Assembly (NCBI GenBank): GCA_947564305.1
Contig: CANOBT010000132.1
Span: forward strand, 1-15,119
DNA length: 15,119 nucleotides
Source of the DNA: an uncultured Lachnospiraceae bacterium
GTDB taxonomy: Bacteria; Bacillota_A; Clostridia; Lachnospirales; Lachnospiraceae
Direction: 5' to 3'
Shown: piece after piece, positions 1 through 6,560 of the stretch
How the letters are laid out: every line of letters begins with the position of its first letter
Numbering within the stretch: the stretch's first letter is position 1
Notes under the pieces: model-generated
Databases searched by the model: none
What the model was told of the DNA's origin: nothing
What the model saw: only the letters and a program-made list of their open reading frames with translations
Program-made: the position numbers and the translations under genes

Positions 1-1290
1 GACTTCACGCCAAAGCAAATTGGAAAATTGATGAATAAGATGCTAGGAAAAACAACTATACTTGAAACATTATCGACTTTTCTTAACCGTGGTTCGATAG
101 AAGCGTTTGAGTATATCAGTTATATAGCTGATGGTATACCATATACTATTACACCAAAACCAGATGATAATCCTCAATTAGGATTTCATGCTCGAAAAAA
201 CGAATCTGACGGAACTACCCAAATAATCCGCACTAATCGAAATAATAGCCCGCAATTAATAGATTCTGACCTGTCGGATTTGCGGCACTATGGCTTTTCA
301 TATTCAAAAGCGAGATCAGGGTTTAATACACAAAAGGTAAAATCTACAACAATACAGCAGTTAGATTCTGAAAAATATGAAAATGATTCAAACGATGATT
401 TCACATCAATCAAACAATTAATAGTTGATATTGACGCCCAAGATAATTCTGAGTGGATGAAGATGACTAAGTCTGGTGTGGGAACTCCTTTCACTACATT
501 CAAACAGACATCAAAGATGTATAGATTTGAAAGGGCATTCAATGAATTCTTCGGCACAGTAAAATTTAAGGGTGTAGACAATACTAATCATGAAGAAATT
601 AAAATCCTCTTTGAAAAACATGGAAGAGAAATTCCTATTGATAGCTTGAGTACTGGCGAGAAGCAAATTGTATTTCGAGGAGCTCACTTATTAAAAAATA
701 TAAATAGTATGTCAGGTGGCATTGCTTTGATTGACGAACCGGAATTGAGTATGCACCCTAAATGGCAGCAAAAAGTGTTTAGATTTTATCGTAGTCTTTT
801 TAATAAAAACGGCACCCAAGATGCACAGATAATTATCGCAACACATTCTGAATATGTGCTGCGTTCAGCATTAGAAGATAGAGAGAATGTTTTAATTATT
901 GTGCTTAGCGATGATAATGGAAGCATTCATTCAAAGAACATCACTGCGCCTACAGTTTTACCAACCATTACATCAGCTGAAACGAACTATCTGGCATTTG
1001 GAATTCTTTCAACGGATTACCATATTGAACTGTATGGGTATTTGCAGAATAAAACTGGAAAACTCACTGTAAAAAGCTGTGACGACTATATAATTGCTCA
1101 AACCACATTTTTCAATTCTAGGCTACACACCAAAACATCTTTTTTTACAAACCAGAGGGGTCAAACTACGAACTACCAAACACTCCCCACTTATATACGC
1201 AACTTGATTGACCACCCTGATTCCACTCGAAATTATACACAAGAAGAACTTAAATGCTCAATCGAATTGCTAATTGAGTTATGCCGGTAA
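1..1290 (+). CDS. AAA/ABC-type ATPase with C-terminal HEPN-like motif (5' partial)
   Basis: The frame is open to base 1, so the true start lies outside the window; in-frame TTG (28) and ATG (31) codons are internal candidates only. Seen: GKTT at bases 46-57, an ABC-like signature LSTGEKQ (646-666), a Walker B segment IALIDEPELS (about 721-750), and a switch histidine in ATHSEYV (about 841-861). This is the layout of SMC/OLD-like ATPases common in phage-defence and abortive-infection genes. The last 100 codons form a separate domain with LPTYIRNLIDHP. R400 to H405 (codons counted from base 1) fit the R-N-x3-H active-site pattern of HEPN ribonucleases. An ATP-gated RNase role is inference. Oddities: the P-loop before GKTT lacks the usual GxNGxG glycines, and the gene is clearly more AT-rich than those beyond 2.9 kb, suggesting transfer. 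A partner gene could lie upstream, out of view. Confidence 0.8.
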   Translation, partial: DFTPKQIGKLMNKMLGKTTILETLSTFLNRGSIEAFEYISYIADGIPYTITPKPDDNPQLGFHARKNESDGTTQIIRTNRNNSPQLIDSDLSDLRHYGFSYSKARSGFNTQKVKSTTIQQLDSEKYENDSNDDFTSIKQLIVDIDAQDNSEWMKMTKSGVGTPFTTFKQTSKMYRFERAFNEFFGTVKFKGVDNTNHEEIKILFEKHGREIPIDSLSTGEKQIVFRGAHLLKNINSMSGGIALIDEPELSMHPKWQQKVFRFYRSLFNKNGTQDAQIIIATHSEYVLRSALEDRENVLIIVLSDDNGSIHSKNITAPTVLPTITSAETNYLAFGILSTDYHIELYGYLQNKTGKLTVKSCDDYIIAQTTFFNSRLHTKTSFFTNQRGQTTNYQTLPTYIRNLIDHPDSTRNYTQEELKCSIELLIELCR

Positions 1291-1382
1291 TTCTTATTTT
1301 ACTTCCATGTAATCAAGGAAAATTTAATAGACACTAACTGATATTTTACTATAAAGATTTTCACAAATCGAATAAGCAAAAA

Positions 1383-1424
1383 CAGAACCCCCAAACTATT
1401 ATCAGTGGTAGTTTTGGGGTTCTG
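1383..1424. terminator. Bidirectional intrinsic terminator
   Basis: A 16-bp stem (15 paired positions, one C/T mismatch at 1392/1415) spans 1383-1398 and 1409-1424 with a 10-nt loop. It is followed by CTTTTG on the plus strand and, read on the minus strand, by a run of five T. It lies 92 bases after the ATPase stop codon and just beyond the truncated integrase relic on the other strand, so it can end transcripts from both sides. Confidence 0.8.
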
Positions 1425-1463
1425 CTTTTGAAGATGATTTATTTTTGTCGTGGGCTTGACATA

Positions 1464-2020
1464 CAGGTGTCTGATATCATGAATATGTATTTGTTTCACA
1501 CCTGTTTTTGTTTGATAGCGTTTGAATATGCCTTCTATACCACCTCTTGTGAAGGGGAAGAGCCGCTCTGATTCCTTTAAACCGTAAATCCGTTTTATGC
1601 GGTCCCATATCTGGTCGCGGAGAAAAGACGGAATAGAGATTGCTCAGATACTGTTAGGGCTCTTTGGAGTGGTGACTACATCCCGCTTTTTAATGCGGTG
1701 GAATGTCTTGCTTACATGGATAACCTTTTTCTCTAAATCAATATCTGCCGGAGTGAGTGCCAGAGTTTCACCGCAACGCATACCAGTGTAATACAGGATG
1801 TTGAACAAAACATTATGCCTGGGCTTCCAAATACAGGTCATAGAGAGCCTGAAAGGTCATATCAGGGCTTCCGAACTACTTCTCGAAGAAATTCCTTTCT
1901 CATTTCTTCGCTTCATGCTGCGGCTTAAAGCCGTGCTTCATCTTCTGGCAGCGGGTTCCAGTCCACATAATAGAATTTGCAGTACCAGGTATTTGTCTTT
2001 TCATCCTTATAGCCTGGCAT
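1464..2020 (-). pseudogene. Decayed tyrosine recombinase (ICE/prophage integrase) remnant
   Basis: Pieces of one integrase follow each other in order on the minus strand but in different frames. The start MPGYKDEKTNTW (ATG at 2018-2020, preceded by GAAAGGAAG) matches the DNA-binding N-terminus of ICE-type integrases. Downstream are KMKHGFKPQHEAKK, then KEFLREVVRKP, then TFQALYDLYLEAQ, each needing a frame change between about 1925 and 1840. The SAM-like core that should follow is missing, and the sequence jumps to the catalytic domain ILYYTGMRCGETLAL (catalytic Arg at 1776-1778). An in-frame TGA lies at 1644-1646, after which homology continues as RLFPFTRGGIEG and IHIHDIRH (HxxR box, 1467-1481). 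Homology stops there, so the second His/Trp and the nucleophilic Tyr are lost. It cannot encode a working recombinase. Confidence 0.9.
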
Positions 2021-2093
2021 TCTTTTTATCTTCCTTTCATTTCTGGCATGTAACCGGTGTTTTGAAATGATTGGAGAATTGGAGATTTTGAAA

Positions 2094-2122
2094 TTGACAA
2101 TGCTCATGACATTGGCTATAAT
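2094..2122 (+). promoter_or_regulatory. Perfect consensus sigma-A promoter for the antisense RNA
   Basis: TTGACA at 2094-2099 and TATAAT at 2117-2122 are separated by exactly 17 bases, matching the consensus in all twelve positions. The expected start of transcription is near 2129. No plus-strand reading frame follows, but a structured region ending in the 2195-2234 hairpin does, as expected for an antitoxin RNA. The spacer holds an imperfect inverted repeat, CAATG (2098-2102) and CATTG (2110-2114). Confidence 0.85.
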
Positions 2123-2128
2123 ATATTT

Positions 2129-2240
2129 GACAAGACAGCCGGAGGGTGAATGCATCTCACCCGCCCCGGCGAATGATTAATAATAAGCTATAAGAATAGC
2201 CGTCCAGTCATGACCAGTGAGCAGGACGGCTATTTCTTAT
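2129..2240 (+). ncRNA. Putative antisense antitoxin RNA of a type I toxin-antitoxin pair
   Basis: A transcript from the consensus promoter would begin near 2129 and end in the U-rich stretch after the hairpin at 2195-2234, giving about 105-115 nt. Its 5' part folds into a stem-loop: GCCGG (2138-2142) with CCGGC (2166-2170), and GGGTGA (2144-2149) with TCACCC (2157-2162), with a 7-nt loop. Its 3' part is antisense to the last codons and 3' end of the small toxin gene on the minus strand. The layout (convergent, short overlap, shared terminator, very strong antitoxin promoter) is that of txpA/ratA and fst-type loci. Both ends are predicted, not measured. Confidence 0.7.
2195..2234. terminator. 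Bidirectional terminator shared by toxin mRNA and antisense RNA
   Basis: An 11-bp perfect stem, AATAGCCGTCC at 2195-2205 with GGACGGCTATT at 2224-2234, encloses an 18-nt loop. On the plus strand it is followed by TCTTATTGTTCTTTTT. On the minus strand the stem contains the toxin stop codon and is followed by CTTATAG. It therefore ends both convergent transcripts and supplies complementary loops through which the RNAs could first pair. Confidence 0.75.
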
Positions 2241-2322
2241 TGTTCTTTTTGACGTAATCCAGTATATGTACAATCAATATTGCGATTGATATGATTAACT
2301 GAAATTCCTCATAAGTACTCAT
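2230..2322 (-). CDS. Small hydrophobic type I toxin (putative holin-like toxin, TxpA/Fst-like)
   Basis: This 30-codon gene has ATG at 2320-2322 and TAG at 2230-2232. The peptide starts MSTYEEFQLI, has a hydrophobic membrane span at about residues 8-21 (IISIAILIVHIL), and ends in a basic tail KKNNKK. Length, the MSTYE start, the single helix and the charged tail match the small holin-like toxins of Firmicutes related to TxpA and BsrG, which insert in the cytoplasmic membrane. An AAAGGGTGG ribosome site lies 5 bases before the ATG. A weak promoter candidate is TAGTAT (2389-2394, minus strand) with CAGACA 18 bases upstream. The stop codon sits inside the shared terminator stem. Probable control is by the convergent antisense RNA at 2129-2240. 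Function is inferred from family resemblance and layout. Confidence 0.8.
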   Translation of the reverse strand: MSTYEEFQLIISIAILIVHILDYVKKNNKK

Positions 2323-2397
2323 AAGCACCACCCTTTCCAACAAGACTCGGAACGGGTGGGAGCACGTCCCCCGGCTGCCTTGGCAGATATACTATTT

Positions 2398-2637
2398 TCA
2401 ATGTTCAGAGTTTGTCTGGCTCGATATCGAGCCGGAACTGGGAGCTAAATGGTTGCCAGTGGAGAAGGGCGCCTCGTTTTGGAGCCGCTCTACTCTGGTT
2501 GTTCTTCTGTTTTTCTGGTAATTTAGTATCTCTGCCAGTTCATTTACACGTTTCCGCGCTTCATCTTTCTCTAATTCATTTAAAATATGGTAGTCTTGAA
2601 GCAGACCAAATTCATCTAAGGAAAGCCGTGTTCTAAA
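2398..2637 (-). pseudogene. C-terminal remnant of a probable XRE-type repressor
   Basis: On the minus strand an open frame without a usable start runs from 2637 to the TGA at 2398-2400. It contains LSLDEFGLLQDYHILNELEK, then DEARKRVNELAEI, which resembles the C-terminal tail found after the helix-turn-helix in many Firmicute phage/ICE XRE repressors. The helix-turn-helix itself is absent. A second frame just upstream (SSDEYSDDLEHGFP) could be its continuation after a one-base shift, and two stops lie beyond that. Position upstream of the toxin and integrase relic fits the order of an element's regulatory end. The family assignment rests on remembered patterns and is moderate. Confidence 0.45.
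2418..2433. repeat. 16-bp perfect palindrome
   Basis: GGCTCGATATCGAGCC is its own reverse complement. One G-T step outward the symmetry resumes (2415-2416 with 2435-2436). It lies inside the repressor remnant, upstream of the toxin gene's weak promoter candidate, so it could be an operator or a chance feature of the old coding sequence. Confidence 0.5.
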
Positions 2638-2825
2638 TCATCTGAATATTCGTCAGATGAATAGTAATCTTTTCATTTTTACGTATTCGTTAGATATTTT
2701 TCACAATACTTATAGATATTTCCTCCACTGATTTTCTATATAATAACATAAGATTTATAAAAAGCATAGATACAAAAGTATCAATATGTAAAAGTATTGT
2801 TTAACTGCCATCCACGCTAAAAAAA
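2638..2825. other. AT-rich gap, no gene recognised
   Basis: Between the repressor remnant and the GH43 promoter no reading frame is supported on either strand. The one clear structure is a perfect inverted repeat at its left end, TCATCTGA (2638-2645) and TCAGATGA (2653-2660) with a 7-base spacer. The short frames here are broken by many stops, in keeping with decayed DNA. Confidence 0.5.
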
Positions 2826-2873
2826 TGACGTTTTACGTCAGAGAAGTGCAGCCAAAACAAAAAATGCTATAAT
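2826..2873 (+). promoter_or_regulatory. Extended -10 promoter with upstream inverted repeat for the GH43 operon
   Basis: TGCTATAAT (TATAAT at 2868-2873) is a full extended -10 element; no good -35 box stands 17 bases upstream. A perfect inverted repeat, TGACGT (2826-2831), TTT, ACGTCA (2835-2840), sits about 40-54 bases before the expected start near 2880. That spot suits an activator or LytTR-linked regulator compensating for the missing -35. The regulator's identity is unknown. Confidence 0.55.
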
Positions 2874-2936
2874 AATTGACAACAAAACGTGGACGAAACA
2901 CGAAATAACAGATAAAATGGAGTGGAGGTTCTTGAT

Positions 2937-4388
2937 ATGAAAACAAAACAAGCTTTTAACCCGTATCTTCCAAGCTATGAATATGTGCCGGACGCTGAGC
3001 CGCATATCGTAGGAGACCGTATCTATATATATGGTTCCCATGATTTGTTCAACGGTCTGAATTTCTGTCTGGGTGATTATGTGTGCTGGTCAGCTCCAAT
3101 CGATGATCTGAGCAATTGGAGATACGAGGGCTGTATTTATAAACGTGAGCAGGACCCGGCGGCACCGCGTATCCGGCTGACCAATGGATTGGCAGCGCCG
3201 GATATGGTGCAGGGACCGGACGGAAAATATTATCTGTATTATTTTATGGGCGGTACGAAGATGATTTCCGTGGCAGTCTGTGATGAGCCGGCAGGAAAAT
3301 ATGAATTTTATGGATATGTAAAATATGAGGATGATGTTCCGGTGGGCAAAAAGAATGAGCCGTTTCAGTTTGATCCGGGAATCTTTATGGATGACGACGG
3401 ACGGCTGTATATGTACAGCGGCTTTGCATTGGCGGGCAATCCGATTCTGTTGGATGGCTCAAAGCCGACAGAGCATGGTCCTATGTGTTTTGAGCTGGAC
3501 CCGTCAGATATGCTGACTGTGAAAAAAGGCCCGATGTATATTGGAATTGCCGGAGAAAAAGAGGCGCCGGGAACTCCTTACGAGGGGCATCCTTTCTTAG
3601 AAGCAAGCTCCATGCGGAAATTCAATGGGACCTATTATTTTATCTATAGTTCCCTGAACAGCCATGAACTTTGCTATGCTACAAGCGACAACCCCATCAG
3701 CGGTTTTGCATATGGCGGAATCCTGGTCAGCAACGGCGATATCGGAATGCCGGGAGTGACCGATGTGAACCATGCAAAAAATTATACAGGAAATACTCAT
3801 GGAAGTATTATCGAGATTAATGGGGAATACTATATTTTCTATCATCGGCACAGCAATCGCAAGCAGTCCTCAAGGCAGGCCTGCGCAGAGAAAATTCGTT
3901 TTGAAGATGGAAAATTCTATCAGGCAGAGCTTACCTCCTGTGGATTGAACGGAAAGCCATTGGAAGGAAAAGGGCATTATCCGAGTTATATTGCCTGCAA
4001 TCTGTATGGCAAAAAAGGAACACGTTTCCTGAGTATGATCAAGCACCCGAAAAAAGGGTATCCATATTTTACTCAGGACGGTAAAGACCGCGAGTCAGGG
4101 GATGACCAGTATATTGCAAATATGGATGACGGGGCTGTGGCTGGATTTAAATATTTCAATCTGACGCAGACTTCCAAGATTAGAATCAACATCAAGGGAA
4201 ATGCCAGTGGAATCGTGTATATCCGTACCTCCGAGGATCAGCAGCCAATCGCAAAAATTGAGGTGAAACCGACAAAAGAGGTACATGGTTTTGTGTCAGA
4301 ATTAAAAGCACCGGGAGAGAAACAAGCTTTATTTTTCAAATACGAAGGAAAAGGCAGTTTTGATTTTATTTCTTTTGATTTAGCATAG
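2937..4388 (+). CDS. Glycoside hydrolase family 43 (beta-xylosidase/alpha-L-arabinofuranosidase type)
   Basis: The 483-residue protein has the five-bladed beta-propeller of GH43, which cleaves xylo- or arabino-oligosaccharides with inversion. Seen: the N-terminal base motif PDAEPHI (D19), the pKa-modulating aspartate in QFDPGIFMDDDG (D146), and the proton-donor glutamate in GHPFLEASS (E222), all in the expected order. After about residue 350 a beta-rich tail (SKIRINIKGNASGIVYIRTS) looks like a CBM6-type sandwich. There is no signal peptide, so it should act on imported oligosaccharides in the cytoplasm. ATG 2937 is chosen because GGAGG at 2924-2928 stands 8 bases before it; an in-frame GTG at 2922 would overlap that site. 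A two-component pair follows 21 bases downstream, probably in the same operon. Exact substrate cannot be read from the sequence. Confidence 0.9.
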   Translation: MKTKQAFNPYLPSYEYVPDAEPHIVGDRIYIYGSHDLFNGLNFCLGDYVCWSAPIDDLSNWRYEGCIYKREQDPAAPRIRLTNGLAAPDMVQGPDGKYYLYYFMGGTKMISVAVCDEPAGKYEFYGYVKYEDDVPVGKKNEPFQFDPGIFMDDDGRLYMYSGFALAGNPILLDGSKPTEHGPMCFELDPSDMLTVKKGPMYIGIAGEKEAPGTPYEGHPFLEASSMRKFNGTYYFIYSSLNSHELCYATSDNPISGFAYGGILVSNGDIGMPGVTDVNHAKNYTGNTHGSIIEINGEYYIFYHRHSNRKQSSRQACAEKIRFEDGKFYQAELTSCGLNGKPLEGKGHYPSYIACNLYGKKGTRFLSMIKHPKKGYPYFTQDGKDRESGDDQYIANMDDGAVAGFKYFNLTQTSKIRINIKGNASGIVYIRTSEDQQPIAKIEVKPTKEVHGFVSELKAPGEKQALFFKYEGKGSFDFISFDLA

Positions 4389-4409
4389 GAATCAATGGGG
4401 GATAGGGGT

Positions 4410-5117
4410 ATGATACACATTGCAATCGTGGAAGACGACGCTCATGATAAGGCCAGGTTGAAAAAATGTCTCAAAAAATATGAAGAGGAAAAGCAGCAGC
4501 GGTTTGAGATTACAGAGTTTTCTGACGGTGAAGATATTACGACAAATTATACGGCAAAGTATGATTTGATCATACTGGATATTGAAATGACCTTCATGAA
4601 TGGGATGAGTGCGGCACAGCGGATTCGGGAAGTAGACCCGGATGTGGAATTGATTTTTATCACAAATATGCCTCAGTATGCAATCCAGGGTTATAAAGTG
4701 AATGCATTGGATTATCTGTTAAAGCCCATCTCCTATTTTTCTTTTACAGAGACCATGAACAAGGCGCTGAAACGGATTGGAAATTCTGAGAAGAAATATG
4801 TGGTTGTTGCAACGAAGGGCGGAAAAATGAAGCTGGATATCGCCAGCATCTGCTATGTAGAGGTGTTGGACCATCTTCTTTTGTATCATACTGTTGACGA
4901 AACCTATGAAGCCAGAGGCACATTGAAGGATACATTGAGCCAGTTGGACGAACGCTTTTTCAGCTGCAGCCGGAGCTATGTTGTGAATCTGGATTATGTA
5001 GAACATTACCGTGGAAATGACCTTACGGTAAATGGGGATATTCTGGCAATGAGCCGGGGGAGGCGCAATGCCTTTCTGGATGCGCTGAATGTACGGATGA
5101 ATGGAGAGTGGGGATGA
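4410..5117 (+). CDS. LytTR-family response regulator (AgrA-like)
   Basis: This 235-residue protein has a receiver domain (about 1-120) with acidic pocket EDD (8-10), phosphoacceptor D57 in LIILDIEM, T85 and K105 in DYLLKPI. A LytTR DNA-binding domain follows (about 130-232) with FFSCSRSYVVNLDYV and the late basic MSRGRRNAFL segment. Such regulators bind pairs of short direct repeats near promoters. The start follows MIHIAIVEDD with GGGG 9 bases upstream; an in-frame ATG at 4395 adds five residues and is possible. It overlaps the kinase gene by 4 bases (ATGA), so the two are translationally coupled partners, and it follows the GH43 gene closely. Confidence 0.93.
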   Translation: MIHIAIVEDDAHDKARLKKCLKKYEEEKQQRFEITEFSDGEDITTNYTAKYDLIILDIEMTFMNGMSAAQRIREVDPDVELIFITNMPQYAIQGYKVNALDYLLKPISYFSFTETMNKALKRIGNSEKKYVVVATKGGKMKLDIASICYVEVLDHLLLYHTVDETYEARGTLKDTLSQLDERFFSCSRSYVVNLDYVEHYRGNDLTVNGDILAMSRGRRNAFLDALNVRMNGEWG

Positions 5118-6430
5118 ACAAAGCGGAAATCCTGAATACACCGGGATATTATTATGCATTTGCTTATTGGCTGTCGGCTTTCGTGATTATCCGGCTTTAT
5201 CACGAGGAACCGCGGAAAAAGAGACAGATTGTGATGGATGCAGTCACGTTTCTGATTTTACAGGCATTTATGTATCTGACAGACGGTGTGGCAAAATGGC
5301 TGTTTATTCCGTCTATGCTGGTTATTGTATGTCTGGTACTTTTGTATGTGCGGTTTAATTGTGATTTTACATTCAAAGAGACAGGATATTACGGCGCCAC
5401 AGTTTTGATCAATGCGGAATTTGGCGCATCATTATGTTGGCAGATTTATTATAACTTTGCATCTGATATTCCGATGGAATATCAGATGCTTTGGCGTGTT
5501 TTGGAGTTAGTTTTTGTCTATGGCTGTGTGTTTGCGGCAATCTATTGTATCGAGCGGCATTTGAGAAAAGACATTGAAGAACTTCAGATTACAGGCCGCG
5601 AGCTGTTAAGTGTATTGATTATTGAAGTCATGGTATACAGTGTCAGCAATATGAGTTATTTGGACCCGGAATGGCTGTTCAGTGCTGCCATGAGCAGGGA
5701 TATTTTTATAATCCGTACGTTAGTAGATTTTTGCGGTATCTGTCTGCTATATGCGTATCATATCCAGGCCCGTGCCATGCAGATGCGCTTTGAACGGGAT
5801 ACCCTGCAGAATATTATGGAAATGCAGTACAAGAGCTATCAGATGTCCCAGGATAATATTGATATGGTGAATCAGAAATACCATGACCTGAAGCATCAGA
5901 TTACGCTTTTGAAAGCGGAAATGAATACGCAGCAATCGGTGGAATATTTAGAGCAGATGGAGCGGGAGATCAAGATTTACGAGGCTCAGAATAAAACAGG
6001 CAACAAAGTATTAGATGCGGTACTTACAAGTAAGAGTACAGCCTGCCAGGGTAAGGGAATTGAGCTGAAATCTGTGGTAGAGGGGGAACTGCTCTTTTTT
6101 ATGGATGATATGGATGTCAGCGCTTTGTTCGGAAATATGCTGGATAATGCCATCGAGTCGGTGGAAAAACTTCCGGATGAGCGCATGCGTTTGATTCGTC
6201 TCTATGTAGTTCGGGAAAAACAATTTTTGAGAATCTGTACGGAAAATTATTGCACGGAGCAGATTCAGTTTAAGAAGGGTATGCCGATCACCACGAAAAA
6301 AGATAAGCGTCTTCATGGGTATGGGATGAAGAGTATCCAGAGTACGGTGAAAAAATACGACGGTTCCGTGATGGCGGCATTGAATCAGAATTGGTTTGAG
6401 GTGAAAATATTGATTCCGATACCATTTTAG
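5114..6430 (+). CDS. Sensor histidine kinase, GHKL/AgrC-type
   Basis: This 438-residue membrane kinase is the partner of the preceding regulator. The N-terminal 215 residues hold about six hydrophobic segments (for example WLSAFVIIRLY, LFIPSMLVIVCLVLLYV, FVYGCVFAAIYC), as in AgrC/VirS-type peptide or ligand sensors. A long helix leads to the phosphorylation box YHDLKHQ (H257). The ATPase part has an N-box NMLDNAIES (N341-N345) and a G-box GYGMKS (402 onward); the F-box is not distinct, as usual for this group. The ATG (5114-5116) shares ATGA with the regulator's stop; an in-frame GTG at 5108 is the alternative. No agrB/agrD-like peptide genes lie in the window, so the signal is unknown. A terminator begins 20 bases after the stop. 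Confidence 0.92.
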   Translation: MNKAEILNTPGYYYAFAYWLSAFVIIRLYHEEPRKKRQIVMDAVTFLILQAFMYLTDGVAKWLFIPSMLVIVCLVLLYVRFNCDFTFKETGYYGATVLINAEFGASLCWQIYYNFASDIPMEYQMLWRVLELVFVYGCVFAAIYCIERHLRKDIEELQITGRELLSVLIIEVMVYSVSNMSYLDPEWLFSAAMSRDIFIIRTLVDFCGICLLYAYHIQARAMQMRFERDTLQNIMEMQYKSYQMSQDNIDMVNQKYHDLKHQITLLKAEMNTQQSVEYLEQMEREIKIYEAQNKTGNKVLDAVLTSKSTACQGKGIELKSVVEGELLFFMDDMDVSALFGNMLDNAIESVEKLPDERMRLIRLYVVREKQFLRICTENYCTEQIQFKKGMPITTKKDKRLHGYGMKSIQSTVKKYDGSVMAALNQNWFEVKILIPIPF

Positions 6431-6449
6431 TTTGCGGCAGCAAGAAAAG

Positions 6450-6485
6450 CTGGAGGAAAGGTTCGCTGTTCCTCCAGTTTTTCTT
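6450..6485 (+). terminator. Intrinsic terminator of the GH43-two-component operon
   Basis: CTGGAGGAA (6450-6458) pairs perfectly with TTCCTCCAG (6469-6477) around a 10-nt loop, followed by TTTTTCTT. The stem is preceded by AAGAAAAG, so it may also work in the other direction. Confidence 0.85.
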
Positions 6486-6526
6486 GTGCCTATCAGCGCG
6501 AACTTTGTAAACAAACTATGAACCTG

Positions 6527-6555
6527 TTGAATTTGAAAGAAGTTAGTGTTAGAAT
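6527..6555 (+). promoter_or_regulatory. secA: Sigma-A promoter of secA
   Basis: TTGAAT (6527-6532) and TAGAAT (6550-6555) are 17 bases apart, giving 4/6 and 5/6 consensus matches. The expected start near 6562 coincides with the first base of the leader inverted repeat. It is the only good promoter before secA, and it likely also serves prfB, hom and the following gene. Confidence 0.7.
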
Positions 6556-6560
6556 AGAAT

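Noticed and set aside
1299..1499. Minus-strand frame of 66 codons as an independent gene
   Set aside because: Its first residues are the HxxR end of the broken integrase; the rest runs through the terminator and is non-coding.
1798..2070. Plus-strand frame of 90 codons over the integrase relic
   Set aside because: The minus strand carries clear integrase homology; the plus frame has no motif or ribosome site.
2127..2132. Second TTGACA as a -35 box
   Set aside because: No -10-like sequence lies 16-18 bases downstream, and it coincides with the start region of the antisense RNA.
2412..2636. Plus-strand frame of 74 codons
   Set aside because: The opposite strand gives the repressor-tail-like peptide; this frame has no ribosome site and no recognisable motif.
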